A stretch of 64,000 nt of DNA from Aldehydirespirator sp965116865 (GTDB lineage: Bacteria; Actinomycetota; Acidimicrobiia; Acidimicrobiales; Aldehydirespiratoraceae). Position 1 is the first letter of the stretch; each line of letters begins with the position of its first letter. A program made the translations under genes and the position numbers. The notes under the pieces were generated by a model. It was not told the origin of the DNA. It did not search any database and saw nothing but the letters and a program-made list of their open reading frames with translations. The stretch lies in NCBI GenBank assembly GCA_965116865.1, contig OZ220727.1:2418001-2482000 (forward strand), written 5' to 3'. Below are positions 1 to 8,418 of the stretch, one piece after another.

Positions 1-5
1 GGGCG

Positions 6-889
6 GTGCTGGAGGCGCGGGTGGCTGCGTCGACGACGCCGCGGCGGGATTGGCAGCGTGCCAAGGTGGTGCTGATGGCCGCTGAGGGGCTGTCGTCTCC
101 GGTGATCGGCAAGGCGGTGGGCCTGAACCGCAACCAGGTGGACGTGTGGCGGCGCCGCTACGGCGAGGCGGGCCTGGGCGGGCTCGCGGACCGGCCGCGC
201 TCGGGCCGGCCGCGTGTGTATGGGCCCGCGGAGAGGCTGGCTTTGGTCAAGACGATCACGACGCGGCCCCCCGAGGCGGGCCAGCTCGGCGGGCGGCGGC
301 TCAAGGCCCGCATGTCGATGCCCGAGGTCGGCCGGATCATGCGCGAGGACCTCGCCATCGCGATCTCGGACTCGCAGGTGTGGCGGATCTGCACCTCGAT
401 GGGCCTCAAGCCGCAGCAGGCGCGCTCGTGGACGGCCTCCCATGACGCAGACTTCGACGCCGAGGCCGCCGACGTCTGCGGGCTGTGCCTCGACCCGCGG
501 GACAACTGGGCGGTGTTCAGCGTCGACGAGAAGACCGCCATACAGGCCAAGAGCCGCGTCGGCGCGACCCGCCCGGCGCGGCCCGCCGACGGCGCCGCCG
601 CCGGGCGGGTCGCCCGACAGGAGTTCGAGTACCGCCGCCACGGCACCAAGGCACTGTTCGCCGCGTTCGAGTGCGCCACCGGCGAAGTCGTCGCCGCGCC
701 CACAGACTCGGTCCGCTCGGACAACTTCGTGGCGTTCCTCGCCGAGCTGGACTCCATGGTGCCCGCCCACCTCGAGCTGCGCTGCATCGTCGACAACCTC
801 GCCACCCACTGCACCGCCGCCGTCGAGGAGTTCCTCGACGGCCACCACCGCGTGTTCCTGCACCGCACCCCCACCCACGCATCCTGGCT
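6..889 (+). pseudogene. IS630-family transposase, 5' part, broken by IS256 insertion
   Basis: The reading frame encodes an N-terminal helix-turn-helix (LNRNQVDVWRRRYGEAGL) followed by the first two catalytic aspartates of an IS630-type DDE transposase (VDEKT near residue 173, and DNLATH). The family sequence runs to THASWL and then switches abruptly to unrelated sequence at about 889. The missing end, NQIEMWFSIL onward with the third catalytic residue, resumes at 2292 beyond an IS256 element. The gene probably begins just left of the window, since IS630 transposases normally have some residues before this point. It cannot make active transposase. Confidence 0.88.
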
Positions 890-2284
890 GGCAGCGTCCC
901 ACCGGGTGGTGGAAATTGAGGTAGCTGGGAGGGTCCACCTGTAGGGGGGCCATCGGCGTGATCCTCGGTGAGAAGACATCACCGACTCATCGAGGAGGAC
1001 ACACCGATGACCCTGTCTGATACTGCCACAGCGCAGCTGTTGGAGACCTTCCGCGCCTCAGGTGGCGCGGAGCTGATCCGTGAGGCGGTGGAGCTGGTGC
1101 TCCAGGAGCTGATCGAGGCCGAGGCGACCGCGGCGATCGGAGCGGGCCGCTATGAGCGCAGCGAGACCCGCACGACGGCGCGCAACGGGCACCGCGGCCG
1201 CCTGTTGGCCACCCAGGCGGGGGATCTGGAGCTGAAGATCCCCAAGCTGCGCAAGGGCAGCTTCATGCCGTCGGTGCTCGAGCCGCGCCGGCGCATCGAC
1301 CGGGCGCTGTATGCGGTGATCATGGAGGCCTACGTCGCTGGGGTGTCCACCCGCTCGGTGGACGACCTGGTGGCCGCGCTGGGAGCGGAGTCGGGCATCT
1401 CCAAGTCGGAGGTGTCGCGGATCTGTGCGGGCCTCGACGAGGGCGTGGAGGCCTTCCGCAGCCGGCGCCTGGACCACATCGAGTTCCCCTACGTCTACTT
1501 GGACGCCACCTACCTCAATGTGCGCAACAGCGTCGCCCAGCCAGCGTCAATGGCGACGGTGGTGGCCACCGGGATCACCTCAGACGGCAATCGTGAGGTC
1601 CTGGGCTGTGACGTCGGCGACAGCGAGAGCGAAGCCTTCTGGCAGCAGTTCATGGGGTCTTTGCGCGACCGGGGCCTCACCGGGGTGCGCCTGGTGATCT
1701 CCGACGCTCACCGCGGGCTCGCCGCAGCCGCCGACCGCTGGTTCCAGGGCGCCGCCAGACAGCGTTGCCGGGTGCATTTCATCCGGAACCTGCTGGCGGT
1801 GGTGCCCCGCAGCCACCAGCACATGGCCGCCGCCTTGTTCCGCACGATCTTCGCTCAACCCGACACCGACGCCGTCACCGCCGCCTGGGACCAAGTCACC
1901 ACCCAACTCGCCGCCAGCTTCCCCAAAGCGGGCCCGCTGATGGACACAGCCAGAGCCGAGGTGCTGGCCTTCGCCGCGTTCCCCAAGGCCCACCGGCAAA
2001 AGATCCGGTCCACCAACCCCCTCGAACGCATCAACAAGGAGATCAAGAGACGATCACGCGTCGTGGGGATCTTCCCCAACGAGGCCTCCGCCATCCGATT
2101 GGTCGGAGCCATCCTCGCCGACCTCCACGACGAGTGGCAGGCCAGCGACCGGCGCTACCTCTCAGAGGACTCCATGAGCCTGCTCTACCCCGAGCGCGAT
2201 AGTCTCGCCACAGCCGAACTCACAGCCGGCAACTAACCACCGAGGCTCAACCCCAAAGTCCACCACGCCACGGGACGCCCCCTC
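888..2284 (+). mobile_element. IS256-family insertion sequence
   Basis: The element sits inside an IS630 transposase gene. Its ends are imperfect inverted repeats: GCGTCCCACCGGGTGGTGG near 893 and, on the other strand, GCGTCCCGTGGCGTGGTGG near 2280. The host gene is interrupted between the codons for SWL and NQIEMW. TCCTGG is present on both sides and may be part of the target duplication, but the exact duplication is not clean, so the outer boundaries are uncertain by a few bases. The element carries one complete transposase gene. Confidence 0.85.
1007..2236 (+). CDS. IS256-family (mutator-type) transposase
   Basis: A 409-aa transposase of the MULE/IS256 superfamily. The DDE residues can be placed at DATY (about residue 167), SDAHRGL (about 230) and the glutamate in NPLERINKEIKRR (about 340), the hallmark C-terminal motif of IS256 enzymes. 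The ATG at 1007 is preceded by GAGGAGGA 8 bases upstream and gives the usual N-terminus; a longer in-frame ATG at 968 lacks such a site. Length is normal and no frame break is visible, so the element may still be active. Confidence 0.93.
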   Translation: MTLSDTATAQLLETFRASGGAELIREAVELVLQELIEAEATAAIGAGRYERSETRTTARNGHRGRLLATQAGDLELKIPKLRKGSFMPSVLEPRRRIDRALYAVIMEAYVAGVSTRSVDDLVAALGAESGISKSEVSRICAGLDEGVEAFRSRRLDHIEFPYVYLDATYLNVRNSVAQPASMATVVATGITSDGNREVLGCDVGDSESEAFWQQFMGSLRDRGLTGVRLVISDAHRGLAAAADRWFQGAARQRCRVHFIRNLLAVVPRSHQHMAAALFRTIFAQPDTDAVTAAWDQVTTQLAASFPKAGPLMDTARAEVLAFAAFPKAHRQKIRSTNPLERINKEIKRRSRVVGIFPNEASAIRLVGAILADLHDEWQASDRRYLSEDSMSLLYPERDSLATAELTAGN

Positions 2285-2289
2285 CTGGG

Positions 2290-2472
2290 CTCAACCAGAT
2301 CGAGATGTGGTTCTCCATCCTCACCCGACAACTCCTCGACACAGCCGAGTTCGCCCACACCAGCGACCTCGCCGGAGCCATCCTCGACTACATCGACGAC
2401 TACAACAACCGGGCCACACCCTTCAAATGGACCTACCACCCAAACCAACAGCCACAGAACTCACGCGCGTGA
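2290..2472 (+). pseudogene. IS630-family transposase, 3' part, displaced by IS256
   Basis: This stretch encodes NQIEMWFSIL, carrying the third catalytic residue of the IS630 DDE triad, then a normal C-terminal tail ending in TGA at 2470-2472. It continues exactly where the reading frame starting at 6 was lost (SWL), so the two parts are one gene split by the IS256 element. One additional G at the junction puts it out of simple frame. Confidence 0.85.
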
Positions 2473-2478
2473 CCACTA

Positions 2479-3639
2479 GTGTCCTGAGTCTTTAGTTATT
2501 GGGGTTGGTTGTGGTATGGTTGGTGTGGATGCAGGCGGTGATTGGAGGCAGTCGTGGCTAGGGGCCGTCGTGGGGTGGAGGTGGTGCTCGCCGATGAGCA
2601 GCGCGAGACGCTGGAGCGGTGGGCGCGGCGCCAGAAGTCGTCGCAGGCTCTGGCGCTGCGGTGCCGGATAGTGCTGGGCGCGGCCGCGGGGGAGACGAAC
2701 AAGTCGATCGCGGCGTCGCTGGGGTGCAGCGAGGCGACGGTGTCGAAGTGGCGGCGCCGGTTCGCGGGGCGCGGGTTGGACGGGCTCTGCGACGAGCCGC
2801 GTCCGGGCGCGCCGCGCACGGTGAGCGACGACAAGGCGCAGGAGGTGATCGTCAAGACGCTGGAGTCGGCTCCTGAGGGCGCGACGCACTGGTCGACGCG
2901 CTCGATGGCCGCGCAGGTGGGGCTGTCGCAGTCGACGATCTCGAGGATGTGGCGGGCCTTCGGGCTCAGGCCCCATGGCGTGGAGGAGTTCAAGGTGTCG
3001 CCGGACCCCCAGTTCATCGACAAGGCGCGCGACGTCGCCGGGCTGTACTTGAACCCGCCGGAGGCAGCGGTGGTGCTCTGCGCGGACGACAAGACCCGGA
3101 TCCAGGCTCTCGACCGCACCGCGCCGGTGCTTGCCTTGATGCCGGGTGTGCCCCAGCGCCGAACCCACGACTACCGCCGCTTCGGCACCACCAACCTCCA
3201 CGCGGCGCTCGACGCCGCCTCGGGCAAAGCCATCTCCTCGATGACCGCGCGCCACCGCGCCATCGAGTCCCGCAAGTTCCTGGACCTCATCGACAGCGAA
3301 GCCCCCGAGGGCCCCAAGGCGCACGTCGTGCTGGACAACTCCTCCACCCACAAGACCCCCGCCATACAGCGCCGGCTGCTGCGCCACCCCCGCTTCAGCT
3401 TCCACCTCACCCCCACCCACAGCTCGTGGACGAACCTCGTCGAGCGCTGGTTCGCCGAGCCCACCACCAAACGGATCCGCCGCGGCACCCACACCAGCAC
3501 CAAAGAGCCCACCGGCTCCATCCAGCACCGGATCGACCACCGGAACCACAACCCCCGCCCGTTCACATGGCACAAGAGCGCCGACGAGATACTCCACAAC
3601 CCGGCAACATATCTCCAACGAATTCCTGACTCAGAACAC
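2479..3639 (+). mobile_element. IS630-family insertion sequence, intact
   Basis: The element is flanked by TA dinucleotides at 2477-2478 and 3640-3641, the target duplication typical of the IS630/Tc1-mariner group. The terminal inverted repeats read CTAGTGTCCTGAGTC on the left and, on the opposite strand, CTAGTGTTCTGAGTC on the right. The transposase stop codon TAG uses the TA duplicated at the right junction. It lies seven bases after the end of the older, broken IS630 gene. Confidence 0.88.
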
Positions 3640-3642
3640 TAG
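2554..3642 (+). CDS. IS630-family transposase
   Basis: A 362-aa complete transposase. An N-terminal helix-turn-helix (GCSEATVSKWRRRF) is followed by a second winged-helix segment (GLSQSTISRMWRAFGL). The DDE triad is visible as ADDKTRIQA, LDNSSTHK and NLVERWF, and the C-terminus has the conserved family block ending NHNPRPFTWHKSADEIL. The GTG at 2554 has GGAGGCA just upstream; a TTG at 2542 is an alternative. The stop codon lies at the element's right-hand target duplication. Confidence 0.92.
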   Translation: MARGRRGVEVVLADEQRETLERWARRQKSSQALALRCRIVLGAAAGETNKSIAASLGCSEATVSKWRRRFAGRGLDGLCDEPRPGAPRTVSDDKAQEVIVKTLESAPEGATHWSTRSMAAQVGLSQSTISRMWRAFGLRPHGVEEFKVSPDPQFIDKARDVAGLYLNPPEAAVVLCADDKTRIQALDRTAPVLALMPGVPQRRTHDYRRFGTTNLHAALDAASGKAISSMTARHRAIESRKFLDLIDSEAPEGPKAHVVLDNSSTHKTPAIQRRLLRHPRFSFHLTPTHSSWTNLVERWFAEPTTKRIRRGTHTSTKEPTGSIQHRIDHRNHNPRPFTWHKSADEILHNPATYLQRIPDSEH

Positions 3643-3794
3643 ACATCGGCGGCACAACCTTCGACCTCGACCGCTGCGAGGTCACACCGTGCGGGACCAC
3701 ATGGCACTACGTCGATGTACGAGCACACACTGACACCTTGGTTTATCAGCGGGTTGTGGAGGCCCTCGCGGCTGCCGCACGGCACCGCTCCTAA
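3643..3794 (+). pseudogene. C-terminal gene fragment cut by the IS630 element
   Basis: From the right edge of the IS630 element the frame continues as about 50 codons (beginning DIGGTTFDLDRCE) and ends with TAA at 3792-3794. There is no start codon or ribosome binding site inside it, so it is probably the 3' end of a host gene severed by the insertion. I do not recognise the family, and it could be fortuitous. Confidence 0.3.
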
Positions 3795-3928
3795 GGTGTC
3801 GGACAACGACAGCCCACCGTGACTTTCTTCTGGCCCATTCGATACAACCCGGCATGACACGGCGGCAGGGTCCGCAGGGCTGCGGTATGCTTGCAATCGC
3901 AAGGGCAACTGAGATTGAAGAGGTGTCC

Positions 3929-4261
3929 GTGGATGCAGCCGGGCTAGCAGCGAAGGTGGTGCCATCCATGCTGAGACGGCCCGCCGGCGTCCGATCTGGC
4001 CCACCCGTGTCGGAGTTGTCCCTGTCGGGCGATGACGGGAGAATCCGCGACTGGGTGACCCAGGCCCATGAGCGCACCGCCGTGGAGGCCATCGAGTCGC
4101 CGCCTGGGTTCGTCGCAGAATGCGACGCGGCCCCCGGCGCGCTGGCCTTCGCTAGCACCGCAGAAGCAGCGATCGAGGAAATGCGCTCAGTCCTGCTCGG
4201 CTGGGCAAGCCTCAGACTCGAACGCGGCCACGACCTCCCGGCCTTGCCGGCGCAGCCGTAG
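3929..4261 (+). CDS. HicB-like antitoxin paralogue (tandem partial duplicate)
   Basis: About 110 aa. The C-terminal half has the HicB antitoxin pattern: GFVAECDAAPGALAFASTAE followed by a helix and HDLP, as in the partial RNase-H fold of HicB. About 200 bp of this region (4044-4250) is almost identical to the next gene, whereas the N-terminal segments differ completely. A GTG at 3929 follows GAAGAGG; upstream GTG/ATG starts at 3923, 3887 and 3854 are possible. No HicA-type toxin follows directly, so it may be a spare or hybrid antitoxin produced by duplication of the hicB in front of hicA. Confidence 0.6.
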   Translation: MDAAGLAAKVVPSMLRRPAGVRSGPPVSELSLSGDDGRIRDWVTQAHERTAVEAIESPPGFVAECDAAPGALAFASTAEAAIEEMRSVLLGWASLRLERGHDLPALPAQP

Positions 4262-4321
4262 CCTCGCCCCGCCCCCCGGCGGGCGACGGGTGCAATCGTC
4301 GCACGCCGCTACTGTGGGGAT

Positions 4322-4675
4322 GTGGCCCCATCTTCTAGACTTGACGCGTCCAAACACCGCCGTGACCGCAGGGGACGTTTCACGCGCAAGAACCGGTCCG
4401 AGCCCAAGACTCCCGACTTGCGCCTGAAGTCCTCTGGCGACAGTCATAGAATCCGCGAGTGGGTGGCCCAGGCCCATGAGCGCACCGCCGTGGAGGCCAT
4501 CGAGTCGCCGCCTGGGTTCGTCGCAGAATGCGACGCGGCCCCCGGCGCGCTGGCCTTCGCTAGCACCGCAGAAGCAGCGATCGAGGAAATGCGCTCAGTC
4601 CTGCTCGGCTGGGCAAGCCTCAGAGTCGAACGCGGCCACGACCTCCCGCATCTGCACGACACTGTCGCTCGCTAG
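4322..4675 (+). CDS. hicB: HicB-family antitoxin
   Basis: A 117-aa protein with a basic N-terminus (RRDRRGRFTRK) and a HicB core (GFVAECDAAPG, then an acidic helix and GHDLP). In HicAB systems the B protein neutralises the HicA mRNA interferase and usually represses the operon. The gene ends 2 bases before the hicA start, which supports co-translation, although the order hicB-hicA is the less common one. The shared block with the preceding gene extends through most of the HicB core. Confidence 0.7.
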   Translation: MAPSSRLDASKHRRDRRGRFTRKNRSEPKTPDLRLKSSGDSHRIREWVAQAHERTAVEAIESPPGFVAECDAAPGALAFASTAEAAIEEMRSVLLGWASLRVERGHDLPHLHDTVAR

Positions 4676-4677
4676 CG

Positions 4678-4902
4678 GTGGCGGCTCGGCTCACCCCGAT
4701 CTCGCGTCGGCGACTCATCAAGCGGCTGCGGCGGCTCGGGTGGGATGGCCCACACGCCAGGAGCTCACACGACTACATGACCAAGGACGAGCAAACGCTC
4801 ACAATCCCCAACCCCCACCGCGGCGACATCGGCGTTGACCTGCTCGCCAAGATACTGCAACAGGCTGGCATCTCCCGTGAAGACTGGACCAAGTCGAAGT
4901 AA
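4678..4902 (+). CDS. hicA: HicA-family mRNA interferase toxin
   Basis: A 74-aa protein with the compact dsRBD-like HicA fold: PISRRRLIKRLRRLGWDG at the start, the conserved histidine in SSHDYM (about residue 31), and the hallmark IPNPHRGDIGVDLLAKILQQ followed by AGISREDW. Family members cleave mRNA when not bound by HicB. It starts with GTG two bases after the hicB stop. The convergent minus-strand gene that follows overlaps its 3' end. Confidence 0.85.
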   Translation: MAARLTPISRRRLIKRLRRLGWDGPHARSSHDYMTKDEQTLTIPNPHRGDIGVDLLAKILQQAGISREDWTKSK

Positions 4903-5092
4903 CTGCGCCGTCAGCTGAGACGGTCGGCTTGTCGGCCGAGACGAGCAGTCTTCGGCCGAGCGACTCCAACTCGTATCCGGCCGTGCGCAGGACCGGTCGC
5001 ACAGCGACGATCTTGGGGAGGTCCTCGAGCGCCCACAGCAGGACGTTGAGTTGGAATACGGGATCGGAGACGAGATCGGCGTCTGAGGTCAT
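4799..5092 (-). CDS. Small protein of unknown function, second gene of a pair
   Basis: A 97-aa reading frame starting with ATG at 5092, where it overlaps the stop of the upstream 407-aa gene as ATGA, indicating translational coupling. The first ~60 residues look like a folded protein (FQLNVLLWALEDLPKIVAV, ELESLGRRLLVSADKP), while the last ~35 are antisense to hicA and basic or low complexity. The true C-terminus may therefore have been replaced when this locus became joined to hicA. I do not recognise the family. Confidence 0.45.
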   Translation of the reverse strand: MTSDADLVSDPVFQLNVLLWALEDLPKIVAVRPVLRTAGYELESLGRRLLVSADKPTVSADGAVTSTWSSLHGRCQPVAVSWRAGQRRCRRGGGWGL

Positions 5093-6312
5093 GCGGCGAT
5101 GCCGGCGGCATCGGCCACCGCCTGTTCGTAGGGCTCGCTGCCGAGCCAGGCTCTCGCGGTCGGAGCCAGTTCTCGTTGCACGTTGGTGACAAGCCGATGG
5201 ACTGTGTTCCCGCAGGTGCCGTGGGGCAGTACAGCGAGGAGATGCTGGCTGGTGGCCTCCAGCAGGAACGGTTGCCACAGGTGCCGGTCCACGGCAACGA
5301 CATGTGCCTTGGTGGGCCCCCGGCGCGTGACGAAGCCTCCGATACGGAAGCGACTCGTCCGTCGTTCGAGCGCAAGCTCAACGAAGCGGTTGAACAACGG
5401 CTCGCTTAGGGGCTCGCCGAACTCGATGACCAGGGGGCTGCCGCGAATCTTGTACCCGTCTTGGCCAGCGTCGGTGGTGTCGACCCAGAGGCGGGCTTCG
5501 GCATGCTCGGTGACGCTGCGGTATAGCGCGAGCACGCGCCGGACCGTCGCCCGGTGGTCGGCAAACGAGTCGCTTCGGTTCGTGGCGCGGCCGTCGTAGT
5601 TGAGGCGGTGGCCACCACGGCCGGCCGCGGGCATCTGCAGGTGCACCAGCGAGCGCAGCGGGTCGTAGGAGTCGATTAGCCGCTGCAGCTTCTCCTCCAG
5701 CACCGACAGGCTCTCGGTGAGCGTCACCACCGAACGTCGGCGCTCAGCAAAGGCGTGCGGCGTCTCGTAGTCGGCATCGTCGGCGCTGTCGTCCTCGGTA
5801 CTCGCATCGAGACCGTCGATCGGCTCATAGCGGGCCTCGTGCTCGAATCCGAGCCGCGCGTAGCGCTGCGACGGCGTGGTCGCTTGCACCTGCCTCCACA
5901 ACTCGAACAGGATCGGTGACGACAACCAGAGTCGGTCAAGCCACGGGCTGGTGTCCACCGTCTGGCGCACCCATCGGTCGCTGTGTTCGACAGCCATCTT
6001 CGTGTAGAAGACAGGATGCCGGTCGTCGAGTTCCTCGACTAGGCCGACCACTCGGCCGCCGTGGCCAGCGTCCTCGACACGGAACAACGTGTCGTCGAGA
6101 CGGTGAAGATGCACACGCCCAGCGAACCTGCCGGCCAGGTCAGGCATCTGTTGGTTACTGCCTGCGGTCTCCAGCATGTAGGTCTTGACCAGTTTGCGAC
6201 CCGCGTCGGGGTGTTCGATGTCCGCCGCGGCGGGCACGGGGTGGCCCTCCAGGTAGTCGACGAACTCGCTGCGCCTCTCCAGCCGCGGCAGGTATCCGAC
6301 ATTGTCGGTCAT
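5089..6312 (-). CDS. Unrecognised 407-aa protein beside the TA island
   Basis: A coding frame of 407 aa from ATG at 6312 (a further in-frame ATG lies at 6402, but the region between is low quality). The composition is that of a soluble cytoplasmic protein, with an acidic loop (STEDDSADDADYETPHAFAE) in the middle and no membrane segment or signal peptide. No Walker, nuclease or helicase motif is visible. Its stop overlaps the start of the small downstream gene by four bases, so the two form a unit. The setting among IS elements and toxin-antitoxin genes fits a defence or accessory module, but that is only guilt by association. Confidence 0.6.
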   Translation of the reverse strand: MTDNVGYLPRLERRSEFVDYLEGHPVPAAADIEHPDAGRKLVKTYMLETAGSNQQMPDLAGRFAGRVHLHRLDDTLFRVEDAGHGGRVVGLVEELDDRHPVFYTKMAVEHSDRWVRQTVDTSPWLDRLWLSSPILFELWRQVQATTPSQRYARLGFEHEARYEPIDGLDASTEDDSADDADYETPHAFAERRRSVVTLTESLSVLEEKLQRLIDSYDPLRSLVHLQMPAAGRGGHRLNYDGRATNRSDSFADHRATVRRVLALYRSVTEHAEARLWVDTTDAGQDGYKIRGSPLVIEFGEPLSEPLFNRFVELALERRTSRFRIGGFVTRRGPTKAHVVAVDRHLWQPFLLEATSQHLLAVLPHGTCGNTVHRLVTNVQRELAPTARAWLGSEPYEQAVADAAGIAA

Positions 6313-6509
6313 GGCCGATAGCGTAGGCCGTGCCTCGCCCCCGGCCCCCGCTGAGACGTTGACGGGGTTCTTAGCGCAGATCCCGGCCTGCGAACAACTC
6401 ACCGAGCGATCGCGCCACCGCGCCGACTGCTATTCTGCCGCTATTGCTCCCGCCTTCCCGGCCAAGTCGGGAATGGCGGGGACTTATCGTCTTGGAGGCA
6501 GAAGTCACC

Positions 6510-6563
6510 GTGACTCGCGTTTCGGTCTTCATCGACTACGCCTACCACTGTGCCCGCGAAGCC
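6510..6563 (+). pseudogene. NYN-domain (LabA/PIN-like) protein, N-terminal stub
   Basis: GTG at 6510, preceded by GGAGGCAG, starts MTRVSVFIDYAYHCAREA, which matches the first strand and the metal-binding aspartate of NYN-domain nucleases (typically VSVFIDYQNVYHGAREAF). The frame then runs into the end of an IS630 remnant at the TA of 6565-6566. The rest of the gene is not found downstream, so only the start codon region survives. Confidence 0.6.
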
Positions 6564-6672
6564 CTAGTGTCCCGTCTGGGGAATGTGTTGAAGATATGAG
6601 GCCATGGTCTCGAAGATGTCGTCGGCGGATTTGTGCCATGTGAATGGGCGGGGGTTCTGGTTCCAGTTGCGG
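6564..6672 (-). pseudogene. IS630-family transposase, C-terminal remnant
   Basis: On the minus strand the frame reads RNWNQNPRPFTWHKSADDIF and ends in HIPQTGH with a TAG at the inverted-repeat end CTAGTGTCCCGT. This is the conserved C-terminal block of IS630 transposases, closely similar to the intact copy at 2554-3642. Everything upstream of this block is missing; adjacent sequence belongs to an IS607-type remnant. Confidence 0.82.
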
Positions 6673-6744
6673 AGGTGACGAACACGCTGGTGCCGATGCG
6701 CGCCCCGGTGGGGGCCGCCACCACGAACGGGGCGGCCAGTTGCC

Positions 6745-6981
6745 TCACTCGACCCCCGCGCCGCAGCGCTCCGCGCAGGCCACCGCCCACAGCGCCCGGC
6801 TGCGCGCCGAGCGCCGCCCGTACAGCCGAACGCAGAACGAAGTCAGCACCTCGGTCATGTCGCGCACCAGGTCGTCGTCCACCTCAGAGTCGTCCACCAC
6901 CACCAGACGGCGACCGTGCGCGGCCAGAGCCCGAATAGGGTATAGACGGTGCAGATCAGCAGCAGAAATGCTGATTTGCAA
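6745..6981 (-). pseudogene. IS607-family serine recombinase (TnpA), C-terminal remnant
   Basis: Residues from about 21 onward (AHGRRLVVVDDSEVDDDL, then VRDMTEVLTSFCVRLYGRRS) match the C-terminal part of the catalytic domain of IS607-type serine resolvases, which ends with the RLYGRR(G/S)A(R) block. The N-terminal helix-turn-helix and catalytic serine are absent; the first ~20 codons are unrelated. Bases 6674-6744 may preserve the start of the partner tnpB (AAPTGARIGT), but that is weak. Confidence 0.72.
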
Positions 6982-7004
6982 GGTGGTGGGGGTAGCGTGT
7001 GGGC

Positions 7005-8213
7005 ATGATCGAGAGGGAGATCACGCCGCATCTGCTCCGTCTGATCGACCAGTACCCGGTCCTGACGATCACCGGCCCGCGCCAGTCCGGCAAGACGACC
7101 CTGTGTCGCAGGGCCTTTGGGAATCTGCCTTACGCCAACCTGGAGGACCCCGACGTGCGCGAGTTCGCGACGTCGGACTCGCGGGCGTTTCTGGCGCAGT
7201 TCCCCGATGGGGCTGTGCTCGATGAGATCCAGCGCGCCCCGGATCTGCCGTCGTACCTCCAAGGCCTCGTCGACGAGGACCCCCAGCGGTTCCGGTTCGT
7301 CCTCACCGGCAGCGAGCAGTTCGGCTGGACCGACTCGATCAGCCAGTCGCTCGCGGGCCGCACCGCGGTGTTGCGCCTGTTGCCGTTCACGCTGGCGGAG
7401 TGTGCGCTTGCCGGCGCGTCCGGCGATCTCAACGAGGTCCTGTTCGCCGGCGGCTACCCCAGCATCCACGCCCAGGGCCGCTCCCCCGCCGAGGCGCTCG
7501 GCGACTACGTCACGACCTACGTAGAGCGCGACGTGCGCCGGATCGGCGCAATCCAGGACCTCGCCGTATTCGCTCGCTTCATGCGCCTCGCAGCTGGCCG
7601 CGTCGGCCAACTGCTGAACGTGACCAACCTCGCCAACGACACCGGCGTGGCTCCCGGCACCGCCCGGTCATGGCTGTCGGTCCTGCAAGCGAGCAACATC
7701 GTGTTCCTCCTGGAGCCCCACCTGCCGAACATCCGCAAGCGCCTCACCAAAGCGCCGAAGCTCTACTTCGTCGACGTCGGCCTCGCCGGCTACCTCATCG
7801 GGATCCGCACCGCCGAGCAGGTCGCCACTCACCCTCTGCGGGGAAACCTGTTCGAGAACGCCGCAGTCGGCGAGGCCCTCAAGCATGCCTACAACAACGC
7901 TGTCCGGCACCCGAGACTGTCCTTCTACCGGACCTCGGCGGGCCTCGAATGCGGCCTGCTGCACCCGACCGCCTCGGGCCTGGCCGCAGTAGAGATCAAG
8001 TCCGGCCAGACACTCCACACATCCTGGTTCTCGCGCCTGGCGCGCCTCAAGACAGACCTCCCCGACATCTCGGCGGCCGCCGTCGTCTACGGCGGCTCGC
8101 AGCGCCAACACCGCACCGCCGGCGAGGCCGTGCCACTCACACACTTCGCCGAGTACCTGACCACCCTCGACACCCCGCCACCGGCCCTCAGACCAGGCGG
8201 CCTCGACACCTAA
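7005..8213 (+). CDS. AAA ATPase with DUF4143 domain
   Basis: A 402-aa protein of the AAA_14/DUF4143 family. The P-loop is TGPRQSGKTTL (about residues 21-31), Walker B-like LDEIQRAPDLPSYL follows, then a sensor region (FVLTGSEQF) and the lid. The C-terminal DUF4143 half has the family motifs YVERDVRRIGAI, KLYFVDVGLAGYL and the restriction-nuclease-like EIKSG. Members are widespread accessory ATPases of undefined role, often near mobile elements. ATG at 7005 is preferred over GTG at 6999. The final codons lie inside the first unit of a 52-bp tandem array, so the last ~14 residues have probably been altered by that duplication. Confidence 0.85.
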   Translation: MIEREITPHLLRLIDQYPVLTITGPRQSGKTTLCRRAFGNLPYANLEDPDVREFATSDSRAFLAQFPDGAVLDEIQRAPDLPSYLQGLVDEDPQRFRFVLTGSEQFGWTDSISQSLAGRTAVLRLLPFTLAECALAGASGDLNEVLFAGGYPSIHAQGRSPAEALGDYVTTYVERDVRRIGAIQDLAVFARFMRLAAGRVGQLLNVTNLANDTGVAPGTARSWLSVLQASNIVFLLEPHLPNIRKRLTKAPKLYFVDVGLAGYLIGIRTAEQVATHPLRGNLFENAAVGEALKHAYNNAVRHPRLSFYRTSAGLECGLLHPTASGLAAVEIKSGQTLHTSWFSRLARLKTDLPDISAAAVVYGGSQRQHRTAGEAVPLTHFAEYLTTLDTPPPALRPGGLDT

Positions 8214-8387
8214 ACGGCCCGACACCCCGCCACCGGCCCTCAGACCAAGCGGCCTCGACACCTAAACGGCCCGACACCCCGCCACCGGCCCTCAGACCAG
8301 ACGGCCTCGACACCTAAACGGCCCGACACCCCGCCACCGGCCCTCAGACCAAGCGGCCTCGACACCTAAACGGCCCGACACCCCGCC
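8169..8387 (+). repeat. 52-bp tandem array, four copies, overlapping a gene end
   Basis: Four head-to-tail copies of a 52-bp unit beginning GACACCCCGCCACCGGCCCT, plus an 11-bp partial copy. Units differ by only one or two bases. The first copy contains the stop codon of the AAA/DUF4143 gene, so the unit was copied out of the coding 3' end. The array fills the gap before the convergent IclR gene. Confidence 0.95.
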
Positions 8388-8418
8388 GGCGGCGGAGGCG
8401 GCGGGGGCGGGGACGCGT

